A program made the position numbers and the translations under genes. The notes below the pieces were generated by a model. That model was not told where the DNA came from. It saw only the letters and a list, made by a program, of their open reading frames with translations, and did not search any database. A stretch of DNA of 64,000 nt from Craterostigma plantagineum. Its lineage: Eukaryota; Streptophyta; Magnoliopsida; Lamiales; Linderniaceae. Of the stretch, positions 46,220 through 57,694 are shown in pieces; position 1 is the first letter of the stretch; each line of letters opens with the position of its first letter. The stretch is from the NCBI GenBank assembly GCA_027422505.1, contig JAPQWV010001416.1:25234-89233 (forward strand). The letters are read 5' to 3'.

Positions 46220-47085
46220 CTAGGCTTTAGGTTCTGTAGACAATTGCATGATATGTGAATGTTATAGCTTACCTTAGACTCCTTTGCATATTAAGGCAAA
46301 GGTTAGTAAAGTGAAACGATGCATATAGAGCATGATGAACTTATAACAGGGGGAGGAGGAAGACCGGTCGTACCTGAATCACATTCATTTCATACACCTA
46401 AAGTTATATGAACATGGAAACCCTGACAATTCCCCTTAAACGATGGTATGGTAAGCTGAGAGAGATGGGTACTGTGGACCTGACGGGTACGGGAGATTTT
46501 GCAGTAACAGAAACATGACAGAAAAGAATAGAAAAGACGTTTATCCCGTCACAGTGTACTCCAGAAAAATGATTTGACTATTGAGTTTCACCCTCTTACA
46601 GGGACAGGTATACGAATGATGGGAAAACAGTTTCAGATAGTATAGTATAACCCCAGGTTAATTTGGGAAGATGTCTTAAAAGATTTTAGCGATGCTGATA
46701 TGTTTGAGGTTTATAAAGATCAGAAAGAAAGGAATTTTAAAGCTGGGATAAGGAAATAGGTCTATAAGCAGGTACGAAATGTTAGTTAAATTAACTGTTT
46801 CATAATGCTCCCCAATAGGGTTGACTATGGACAGGAGTAATTCAGGCAGGATTTTGTTTTATGATTTGAAATCGTATCATGACAGCAGATATGGGATCGT
46901 ATGGAAAATTAAGGAGCCGGTTAATTGTGCCGAAAGATTTGAGATAGAATTTAGGAATTTTCTGAATGGTAAAAGGAAGCAAGGCAAAGTATCGGTATAC
47001 GTTGGGACAACAAATATGCGAAGAGGTGTTGTAAATAATAGCATAGGTATGAAATGAGATCAATGTTCGACTTTCAATAGGTGAA
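46220..47085 (+). other. Leader of gypsy C; gag not recognisable
   Basis: About 870 bases lie between the primer site and the protease remnant, too few for a leader plus a full gag. The 78-codon frame at 46821-47057 has no family similarity that I can see. Gag appears deleted. Confidence 0.55.
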
Positions 47086-49770
47086 GTGGTTATAGTAAAT
47101 ACAGTACACCCGAAGTGTAAATTTGATAATGATGGAATAGAGAAAGAGGCAACCTTACTAGTCATATTAATAATAGACTTTGACGTAATACTAGGTATGG
47201 AAAAGTTATACCGCTGTTCAGAGAAAACTGATTGTTTTAACAAGGAAATTGAACTGTCTCCTTCGCATTAATTACATATGATATTAAATGAGAAAAGAAT
47301 GTACGGATGGCACATCCAATATTGAGTTTAGAAGTACCCAAGATAACAAATAAAGGATGTGAAAGGTATTTGATTTACATTTTAAGTGCGCAATCATATG
47401 GATAAGTAGAAGGCATTCTATAAATTAGTAAATATCTCGATGATCCTCTTGAGAATTATCACCAGATTAGAATGTAAAGTTTGTCATTAAATTTCAATTA
47501 GGTATGACACTGATCGAATTAAATAAGCTAAAGGTACATCTCATGGAATTATTGGACCGAGGGAATATGTGACCGAACGTATCAATTGGAGAATGTTTGT
47601 TCTCTTCATTAAAAAGAAGAATGGTATGCTTAGATTACGTATTGATTACCGGCAGTTAAACAAGGTAACGGCGAAAAATAAATGCCCGCTACCTTGGATC
47701 GATAATTGTTCGATCAACTGTAAGGTTCCAAAGTATTTTTCAAGATTGACTTAAGGTGGACGCCATCAACTAAAAGTTGCAGACGGTGACATTCCAAAAA
47801 CAATTTTTGGAACAAGTTATGAGCATCTAATTATACCATGGGATTAAAGAATACCCCTGCAACCTTTATGACGTTGATGAGTAACGTTTTCGACCTTATT
47901 TATAGCAGTTCATGATCGTATTTATTGACGATATTCTGTTATATTTAGTCAAAGGAGAAATACGAATGACATTAGAAGAATGTCAGTTGAAGAATTAAAG
48001 GAATAATTAGCTAGGGTTTCTGAGTTAACTACTTCATTGGGTATCGAAGGTTCCGTAATTTATAGTGATACATCGTATCAAGGATTAGGATGTTTGCGAA
48101 GGTAGCATGGAGAAGTATTGGCTTATGCGCTTTGACAACTAAAAATGTATGAGACATCAGGGGTATAACATTCCAGGTATTTACGGATCATAATGATTTG
48201 AAGTATTTGTTGAACCAAAAAGAACTAAATACGAGACGAAGGCGTAGGATTGGACTGCAGGGGATCATTATAGAAAGTGAACATTGTTATAGACGTCTTG
48301 AATCGAAAATAGTATGGTACTATTTCCTAATTATCATCACATACAGTGTCAAATTTGATTGATTGGAAATAAATAAATATTGAAAGGAATGTGAATTGTA
48401 TGAGTACTATATGTACTTCGATCATAATTCGTCTTACAGTGAAGGATTAAATTAAACAAGTTCAGTTCAAGGATGAAAAGCTAGCTAGGATTGCTGAAAA
48501 AAAAGTGAAACAAGGACTAGGAAAGTCTTTTATTCTGGAAGAAAAATGGTATATGGACGATTAATAGTCAGATATATGTTATCCAATGTTGGCAACTTAC
48601 GAAGGGAAATAATGGGAGAAGCGTATACAATTCCTTACGTTATGTATTTGGGTAGCACTAAGATGTATTGAAACCTCGAATCTCGCTATTAGTAGCTAAG
48701 AAGGGAAGGGATGCGGCCAAATATGTGCTGAAATGTCTAGCTTGTCAACAGATTAGAGCTGAATACCAAGCGCTCGTGGGTAAAATTCTACCAGTTACCT
48801 AGTTTGAAAATAGGCTGCCTCCAACAGCTGGGAAAAGTGATACTATTTCAGTAATTATCGATATGTTTGCAAAGTCTGTTCACTGTTTGACGTTTCGATG
48901 AGGTTTCATAATGGAATATTTAGTGAAAAGATATGTCAATGAGACAGTTTGACTAGATAGAATATCCATGTTTGTTGTATTTGATCGTAATTTCCGATTC
49001 GCTTCAGAATTTTTGGGTAAATTTACAGGAAGCGCTCGGAATTTAAATTATGTTTAGTAAGGCATTCATACATGGATTAGTGAACAATAAGAAAGAACGA
49101 TACAAATATTGAAGGATATGTTTTAAGAGTGTATAATTAAATACAAAAGATCATGGAATGATTATAATAGCGCTAATGGAATTAGCCTATAATAATCGAT
49201 ACCATTCAAGTATAGGAATGACATTGTACGAAGTTTTGCACGGTCGAAAATGTCGAAACCTAGTCTTTTGAGATATAGAAGGATAAGTATTAGAAGGGCC
49301 AGATATAGTTTAGGATACAATGAAGTTAAGAATCAACTTAAAGCAGTCTTAGAACGATGAAGGAGTTACAGTGATCGATTTAGATGGATAATGGAATGAG
49401 TAGTTGAGGCAAATAGAAAGGAAAATCAAGCCATGGTACATTGGATTATCTGAGATACTTAAAAGTATTGGACCGTTAGTATACGAAGTAACGTTATCAC
49501 TTGAAATATCATAGATATGAAATGTTTTATATCAGCATATTACGAAGATACATATCGATCTTTCCCATGTTTGGAATAATGGAACAGTAAATATCGTCGA
49601 AAATGTCAGATAGAAGGGTCAGGAAATTCTTGAATTTGCTGTTAGACAGTTACGACGATGAAAGTATGATAAAAGAATCATCCGGATGTGTAAAGTTAAT
49701 TGGGAAATGATAGGAAATATGAAACCATAGTACCCATAGTCAAGGATACGGCACGAAATTTCGAGGCCGA
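47086..49770 (+). pseudogene. Gypsy C pol remnant: PR, RT, RNase H, integrase
   Basis: Protease end: IDFDVILGMEKLYR...DCFNKE (47170-47250). RT: FIKKKNGMLRLRIDYRQLNKVTAKNKCPLPWID (47595-47705) and a preserved catalytic FIDD box (47921-47932). RNase H: a YSDTSYQGLGC-like stretch (about 48060-48100) and a DVLNRK-like end (about 48290). Integrase: CLACQQIRAEYQAL (about 48730-48775), SVIIDMFAKSVH (about 48850-48885), FDRNFRFASEFLGKF (about 48980-49025), and a C-terminal GPLVYEVTLSLE (about 49470-49505). Stops and frame changes occur every few dozen codons, so decay is much older than in copia L. Confidence 0.85.
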
Positions 49771-49793
49771 AATTTTTTTAAGGGGGGGAGAAT
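49771..49793 (+). other. Polypurine tract of gypsy C
   Basis: TTTAAGGGGGGGAGAAT directly before the 3' LTR start TGTCAGG. Confidence 0.82.
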
Positions 49794-51527
49794 TGTCAGG
49801 AACCGAAACCAAAACCTTATGTTATTCAATGCATTTATATGAATCTGTGCATTTGCACACTTACGCACACAATATGTGTACAGAAAGTAATAATATTCGA
49901 CTATTCTAAATTCTAGTACGAAAATATGTATAATTGATGTAAATAAATGTATGACTAAGGAGGAGAAGTTGTGATGTTATGAATTTCGGAACCTTAAGGT
50001 TTCGAAATTTAGAAATTCGAAAGTGAAGGTTATGAATCTCTATAGGAAGTGTTATGAAATTAAAGTTGACTAAAAATGATTTTCGAAAGATATGATTGGA
50101 GGATAGAATTTCGAAATAGAGTAAGTTATAAAAAGGAAATTTTGAAAGAAAAAAAATTTCGAAACATTAGGGTTTCAAGGTGTACAGTTTCGAAAATTTA
50201 TAAAGAGGAAACAATACTTAGAAACTATAAAGTAAGGGTTAATATATGGTCTATGGTTAATCTTAGGAAAAAGTTCCTATCAATTGGAAACTAGTAAACG
50301 ATAAATATGAGATAAGTACAAGGATGTCGAAATTTAAGGAGAATTTTGAAAGATATAAAGAATTTCGAAGTCAATGGTGAGGGTTTCGAAAATCTCAAAT
50401 GAGATGGAAAGAAATTCGAAACCTAAGATAAGAGTGAATTCCGAAATTTAGGGTTTCTTAGGTATAGTTTCGAAATTAAAAGAAACTTGAAAGGCAAGTT
50501 AAAGAGAAATTCGAAGCCTAAATAAAATGTGAATTTCGAAAGTTACAATTTAAACTTGGAGAATTTCGAAAGGGTTTTGAAGTTCCTAATGGTATGTTTC
50601 GAAATTCCTTGAGAATGGATTTCGAAATTCTTTAATGAAAAGAAGCAACTAAATTATATAAAGTAATGGTTAAATTATTGGTTAAGGTTAAAGGATGAAT
50701 TGCGAAATGTAGAAAGGAGAAGTTCGAAATCCTTGGGTCTAGTTTCGAAATTGGTTGAGTAAGGGTTTCGAAATTTGAGAAAGAGTTTCGAAATAAATTA
50801 TAGCTGACTAATGAAGACTTAGCAAGTAGGAAAATGAATATAATAAGAGAATTACGAAGGATGGGATAAGTACTAAGAGAAATCGAAATCACTTATTTGT
50901 CTTTTATGGAATAAAAGAGGATAAGAACGATAGAAGCAATAATTGATATCACAAGCAAATATCTGAGATAAGGCTTAGGAGCGAAAAAATGGTACAGTAA
51001 TCAAACGCAAACTAGGAAGGGTATGGATTTTATTATGATTTTCATGTTTTTAGTTATGATTTAGCACGTTAATATGCTGTTAAGCATAAAAATTTCATTT
51101 GATAAGGTTTTATATAGGTTCTGGATTTTTTTTTAGGTTTGAACGTGTTTGAAGATCTCATGAAGTTCTTTATGTTCTTGAAAATATTAATTGTGATCGA
51201 AGTTTATAAGATTCTTGAAAGGAAATAGTGTTTTTCGAAATACTGTGTTTATAGGAATTTTGAAAGTCTTGAATAATGTTTTACAAGTGATTTTCGAAAT
51301 GGAAAAGAAGAATTTCGAGATGGGTAAGAAAAATATCGAAGTGAACTAGATACAAACTCGAGATAAAATGTCGACTTATGTATGATGTCGAGATTTACAA
51401 AGTTATTTAGATAGGATATCGAGTTAGAATTTCGAGTTATGAATCAAATAGAATGTCGAGATGTATAAAGATGATTACCTAGACTTCAAGATGTGATTTT
51501 GATATCCAATTAGAGATCTCGACATTT
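49794..51527 (+). repeat. 3' LTR of gypsy C, first 1.7 kb
   Basis: Aligns closely with 38324-39216, 41943-42558 and 44290-44510 of the 5' LTR and lacks LINE-2 and LINE-3. It is interrupted at GACATTT by LINE-1b; the remaining 1.7 kb or so should lie beyond the window. Confidence 0.92.
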
Positions 51528-54185
51528 TTTTTTTGGTTTTAATGTCCCATATATATATAAGCGAAAAGGTATGTACATAGTGAGCAAGAGACGAGCTCCG
51601 CAATCCAACCAGTAACAGGCTACTGGGTACAAGCACAAACACTACCAACGTAAGTCAAAGCGCGCTACCAAGCCACACGCCAAAGTCTGCGGATGGCCAC
51701 CCGATGCAGCTCGTACTTGGCTGGCGTACCACCAATACGCATGATAACCAATGCAAGAACACTCCCTACCAGCCCGTGAGGTGTCGTGATGATCCCCTCC
51801 TTCCAGCGTCTATTTCTTGCCTGCCAAATATGGTAAACAAGCGAGGCAAGGACATGTCGATAAGCAGCCTGTAACAGATGCTTCCCTCGCCATCGGGAGG
51901 CCGCCCACTGAATACCAGTGCTCCAGTCCTGATAGGGCCAGATCCATCTAATCCGCCGCCGTAAAAGACGCAGGCACTGCCGTGAGAATGGGCAGTCAAA
52001 AAAAGAGATGTTGGGCCGTCTCAAAGTGCAGCTCATCACAAAGGCAACAGGCTGGAGTTCCCGCCCGCTGAGCGATCCACGGCTTGTCCCTAGTCGAAAG
52101 GCGATCCTGCAATCCCAAATAAAGAATGAACTCGTGCCTAGGAACCTTCAAAGGGCCCCAAACAGTGTAGCCCAGCAAACAGGTGGCCTTCGATGCCTCA
52201 TCGCATCCCGAGCCAGCGAAGTCGTCATAGTCCCGTCCGGAGATCCCTTCCACAGTACCCCATCACGAGACCCGCGCACAACGTTCGGGAGTAGCCGACT
52301 GATCTCGATGCACTCAACCGCCCCCTGCCCAGGCCAGTTCCATCCATGTGCATCATAACCATACTGAGTCGAGCATCCTGTGGAAGACCCATCGCAACAG
52401 GGCCCCGTGGGAAACGCTCTATCAATGGAGTAGGAAGCAGCCAGGGATCCTTCCACAGCCAAATCGTGGACCCATCCCCAACGCGATAAGTAATCATAGA
52501 TCTGATCAATGGTCTTAATTGTAGCATCTTCCTCCAGCTCCAAGCGTCATTTGCCGACACCTGGAGGTCCCAAAACGAACGAGACATCAGCCGTGTCCCA
52601 TATAGCCAATCAACCCAAATCGACCCCGATGTTCTAATAAGAACGCTCCACAAGTGCTTCAGCATTAAGGCTTGTTGTCGACAGCGATAGACCTTAGTCC
52701 CAGTCCCCCTTCTCTCACGGGAAGGCACAAAACATCCCATGCCACCTTAGCTGAACCCCCTCCCCACAGGAACTTCCTAAATCGTGATTCCAAGGAATTG
52801 ACCACGCCTTTAGGAAGCAGGAAAACTCCCGACCAATACGCATGAAGAGCCTGTAACACTGACTTCACCAACTGCAGGCGGCCCGCATAGGATAAGGAGC
52901 GGTTCAGCCATGACCCCAGTCGCTGATCCACCTTATTGAGGAGCGGTGCACAGTCGTCAATCGTCAAGCGTGAAGTGATAAGTGGCACCCCTAAGTAACG
53001 AACCGGCAGATGGCCCACACGATATCCCATCAGGGCCTGAAATGCCTCCGTCTGGCCCTCAGCGCGCCGAGAGAGGTACATCTCACTCTTGTCAGGGTTA
53101 GGATGTAACCCTGATAACCGTCCAAACTCATCCAACCCTCGTTTCAGCACCCCAACCGACACCTCGTCCGCATGACTGAAGAGAAGGAGGTCATCTGCAA
53201 ACGCTAACGAAACCAGTCTAAGTTCCTCACATCGCCAATGGTAGCGAAATCGCGGTTCCTCCGATATGTATCTCGTGAGAAGCCCATGAAGAACCTCCAT
53301 AACCAGGGTAAAAAGATAGGGCGAAATGGGATCCCCTGTCGCAGACCCCTCTTTCCCTGAAAAAAACCCCACCACCGTGCCATTCAAGTTTAGCGAGAAG
53401 GCTGTAGTCGTGAGGCACGTGCGAATCCAGCCAATGTACGTAGGATGAAATCCCATGGCGCGTAACACCGACAGCAGAAAGCCCCACTCGACCTTGTCGT
53501 AGGCCTTTGCCAAGTCAATCTTGAACATCGCTCGTGGCGGGCGCCCCTTGGACTTATACCCGAGGCACAGCTCCTGCGCTAGCAACACATTGTCACTAAT
53601 GCGTCGACCTGGTATGAACGCTGTCTGAGAGCCGTGCACCAACGAAGGTAAGTGTATCTTCAGTCGGTTGGCCAGGATCTTGGAGATCACCTTGTAAAGT
53701 ACATTACAGCATGAGATCGGCCTGAAGTCAGTCGCCCGCCTCGGTGCATCCCTCTTAGGGATTAATGTGATGAGTGTGCTATTGAGCCCCTTAAGAAGCC
53801 TCCCGTAACGAAGAAGTCCTGTACCGCCTCGACCACCGCATCTCCCACAATCCCCCATGCCGCTCGAAAGAAAGCAACTGTATACCCGTCAGGGCCAGGC
53901 GCTTTCTCATCCCCCATAGAGAAGAGTGCCGTCCGAACCTCCATATTAGTGACTACGCCAATCATGGAAGCAGCATTCGCAGGGGAAAAGCGTCCGTACC
54001 ACAGCACTCTGCACATCAGAATCAGTAATCGGCGTCGAGTGCATAGACTGACCAATAAGTCCCGATAGAACCCAATCAACTCGCCTCCACCTCATCCGGC
54101 TCCTCCAGGAGGGTTCCCGTGGCCGTCTCCAAAGACCAGATCCGATTAGCAGCCCGGCGCATGGCGACCCTACGAAAGAAGTAGG
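51528..54185 (-). mobile_element. LINE-1b, near-identical to LINE-1a, split by copia L
   Basis: Minus-strand copy of the same LINE, with a T run at its 3' end (51525-51534). It matches LINE-1a base for base over most of its length up to GTAGG at 54181-54185, where copia L begins. LINE-1a continues with ACGTGCATTG at this point, so the 5' rest of LINE-1b should follow copia L outside the window. Confidence 0.92.
51665..54185 (-). pseudogene. LINE-1b ORF2: reverse transcriptase and zf-RVT
   Basis: The longest open piece (52665-53858) covers RT from the LKGLNSTLITLIPKRDAP segment through FADD to WGGGSAKVAWD. At 52752-52754 it has TCA (Ser) where LINE-1a has TGA. A pair of compensating single-base indels near 53335 and 53360 alters the strand before RT motif B (LRQGDP in LINE-1a). 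Further single-base indels lie near 53800, 53985, 54050, 54085, 52670, 52325, 52155 and 52000. The zf-RVT region and the RLWRVAW end match LINE-1a. Confidence 0.9.
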
Positions 54186-56593
54186 TGTTAGGGAGTGTGC
54201 CCTCGGAATGCCATACGAGGACTAGGAATAGTATAGGGCGCACGATGATGTATAGGTTGTAAGACAGGTTTATTGTATATACCGTCAAATAAATTAATGA
54301 ATATTTATTTTCATTATAATGAAGGCATTATTATTTATTTATCGAATTTAAAGTCTACTTGGCATCCGGTAGTGCGATAAATAAATAACACCCAAATGTT
54401 TGAGCTGGACGTCTGATTCTCGTGGGACGAGAGAGGAGACACCGGACGGTCCTTAATCTCAACATTAAATAAAAAGTCCGTAAGTCTAAGGATTCTAGGT
54501 GGGTGACTAGATATCCGAATATGACTTATCCATTGACGACCACATAGTATCGGTAGTGTCACCGATTACCTGAGAGGTTGTGGGTCGTGATGGAGATATT
54601 GGTGATCGGAGAGATTGTGTATTCGGACATTCGGCTCGTATTCGTCTCAATCACATGGCTAGGATGTTGTCAATGATTGAACGAATGACTATAGCAGCCT
54701 CAGACGGATAGGGTCATTGACGGATTTGCTTTCGCGATTTCGGTTTGTCGCTAGTTGGCTAGGCTCGCAAGTGTTCATAAATGAGACACGGGTCAGCGAC
54801 GAAACGCAACCGACTTTACGGAGGTGATTGCCGGGCTTTGACTGCTATCGGGATTCACTGCCTATATTGTATAGGTTAATGTCCTATGAGGTAATCGGAG
54901 AGCGACGATTATAAAGCCTTCGGCCGAAGCTTGGAAAACTTGCTTGTATTAGATACGAAGCGGAGTTTAAATAATCGGTTCGGTCTCGATTATAACATAG
55001 TGTTAGGTTAGTGAGTTTGACATTTGCATGGCTCTCACCTAACCGGGACGCAAGTGAAAGGCATAAGAAGTATTTAAATGTATACACTATAGTCGGTTCG
55101 CCCGAATTTCGATTAGATCAAAATTCGTTCTCAACTGGGATCTGTCCGGTACCGTGGGATTGGCTAGGCGAATACCGGGGCTCGTGGATTCCTCCCATGC
55201 CAGTTAAGACGGACCTAGAGAGTCGCGCTTAAAAATGGTAATGAACTTGAATGAAAACGGCGGGCTTTTCTGTGGAACCTAACGAATGAGATTCGTTGAG
55301 GTAGTGGCAAAGTTGATACGAGGTGTCGACGACTTAGTTAAATTCCAGTGACTGTCACGGAAATAATTAGGACTTAAGATTGTCTTAAGTGCTTAATTAA
55401 TTAACTAAGTGGGCTCAATTATAATTAAAATAATTAGATTGGATTTAATTATTTTATTATTTAAAATTGAGGGACTAAATTGAGAATTTGGAAACCTCAA
55501 GGGCCAAAAGGAAATTATCAAAATAAAAAAAAAAAAAAATGAAAATTCTACACATCCACGTTGGGATGTGTAGAAAGTATGAGTCATTGGTTTTTTTTTT
55601 TAATTGAATGACACTTGTTATAACAAGTGTAATGACACTTGTTATAACAAGTGTCTTAATTATTAATTATTAAAAAAAAAAAAAAATTAAATAAAGCAAC
55701 GTGAGTTGCTTAGGTAGGGGTGTGACTTGATTTTTTTTTCTTAGAGAGAGAAAGAGAGAAAGAAAGTTAAAAACATTTTCTTAAGCCACGTAGAACCGAC
55801 GGGATCGTTCGACGAACCCGACGCCCGAACCGAGTTGCATCTAGCCATCGGGAGCAGTCTCGGAGGTTCATTCAAGGTCATACCGGCGTGACGATCTAGC
55901 CCGGAAGTCCCGGGATCCAGACGAGGTGTAGCCACGTTCATCCGAGGCGACGACAGAAGAAATCCCGTTCACCGAAGGTATACCTCGAACCTTAACGATT
56001 TGATTTACGAAACATACCAAACGGTATCGGAATAATTCGAAAGACCCCTCGTTGGAAACGTCGGGAAGTGTAGAATTATTCTGGAAAATTTGGTATCGAT
56101 CGGAAATCATTTCGGTCGTCAAATAGTCAAAAGACGGCAGACTGCCGTTTTACTCGAATTAATAATTTCGAACCACAGATTTGATTTTGAGAAAAATATC
56201 AAACGATGTCGGAATAATTCGAGAGACCTATCGTTGCGAACGTTAGGAAGTGTAGAATTATTCTGGAAAGTTTGGTATTGATCAAAAGTCATTTCAGTCT
56301 CCAAATAATCGAAAAACGTCTGGTTGCCGCTTTGTTCGATTAATTTGGATCTAAATTATTAATTCAAATAAATTGGAAATAAATTCGAATTTGATAATTC
56401 GAATTAACCGCGATCTCCGAGGTTTAGGGCAGCATCTCAGATCCTCGGGAGAAGCCGAATGGCGTAAGGTTAAATTTAGATATTAAAAATCGAAAATTCG
56501 CCACCCTACGCTGCTCGGTACAAACCATGCTTCCGCTATAGTCACGTTGCGCTGTTCGGGGGCCGGCGTCGATTAATCGGGCCCACCCCAACA
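54186..56593 (+). repeat. 5' LTR of copia L
   Basis: 2,408 bases, from TGTTAGGGAGTGTGCC to CACCCCAACA. It pairs with 61621-63998. It carries a duplicated palindrome at 55611-55654 that is single in the 3' LTR. Confidence 0.96.
55611..55654. repeat. Duplicated 20-base perfect palindrome
   Basis: ACACTTGTTATAACAAGTGT occurs at 55611-55630 and 55635-55654, 24 bases apart. The 3' LTR has one copy, at 63042-63061. Confidence 0.93.
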
Positions 56594-56594
56594 G

Positions 56595-56606
56595 TGGTAT
56601 CAGAGC
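56595..56606 (+). other. Primer binding site of copia L (tRNA-iMet)
   Basis: TGGTATCAGAGC, one base after the 5' LTR end. Confidence 0.93.
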
Positions 56607-57694
56607 CAAGGCTCATGAATGTTTCGACCGAAGGCCTCGAAAGCCGATGTGGCGAACGAACGGTCGACGTAGTTTGGAGACTATCGTCGCTCGTGACGTC
56701 GGTTGGACACCCGACGTTAAAATTCTGTGTTGCATGTTTATGTGGGACATTTACGCGGGCTTAGGTTAAACCGGGTTATTTGTTTAAGGGCCGTTTGCCG
56801 CCCCCGGTATGTACATGGATTACGGGTTGTTTGGGAAATAATTCCCCCCGTGTTGTATTTTATTGCTTTATTAGTTAGGTTAGATAAAATGACGGCCGTT
56901 CGACGCTAGGCGAGATTGGAGGATTCGACAACCATCGTAACGATGACTCGACGTTGGAAGATCGAAGACCCCGGTCGTTTTACGACCCATGTAATAGGAC
57001 CAGTCTAGAAGTAGCCCGCATATTTGTCCATTTAAATTTCTTTCCTAGGGTTAGGAATTTATTTATCGCATTTACGTGCTCGTGCTTAATTTTAATATGC
57101 TATGAGTTATAAAAATCTCCCGTACGAATACTAAGTGAGTAAAGGGATTGGATGCCCTGTCTTCTATCAAGCTCGGGCCTAGTTGTTACAAAACCTAAAT
57201 GCAAGGTTTGGTTTCGGGTATGCCGGCGCCTTGCATTTGCTTTTGTTTCGGCTTGCTCGGGTGCATTTGTGCCGCTCGCCAAGACCACACTGTGCGGTAA
57301 AACGTACGGTTCAAGTGTGCGGTTTTGAGCAACGTTGATAGGTCACACTTAGACAGTCATACCGCCTTGTTTCGGGTTTGCCGGCGGGGGTCCCTGACTG
57401 AGACAAAGATAGTTGAGACATTCGACAAGGTCGGATTCGTGCGGAGCACGACTTCGTGGGCCGCTGCAAACCAATAAAACGACAGAGGTTGAGGTTTGCA
57501 CCCGTCCACGGGGACATCAACTCCACTATCGAAGTTATCAATGAAACTTCCAAAACATCCGTAGGGAGAATGGAGTTTATGAAAAGATAGTGGGAGTCAA
57601 ACGGAATAAAAAGTCCTTGTTCGCGTTTGATAACCTATACAATCGACTTAATATGCCTTTTATTTTCTGCAGCATTTTCTCTCTTTGTGAAATT
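56607..57694 (+). other. Untranslated leader of copia L
   Basis: About 1.1 kb with no supported coding; matches the leader of copia H. The frame upstream of 57695 is open back to 57590 but begins with GTG, so it is probably not translated. Confidence 0.8.

Larger units (their letters stand above)
38324..51527 (+). mobile_element. Chromovirus-like gypsy element C with nested LINEs
   Basis: The 5' LTR (38324-46202) and the 3' LTR (from 49794) share the same start TGTCAGGAACCGAAACC and align closely. Primer site, remnants of PR-RT-RH-IN and a polypurine tract lie between them. Three LINEs sit in its LTRs. The end of its 3' LTR lies right of the window, beyond LINE-1b and copia L. Confidence 0.9.

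Noticed and set aside
54076..54288. A 70-codon minus frame joining LINE sequence to LTR sequence
   Set aside because: It crosses the insertion junction of copia L and is accidental.
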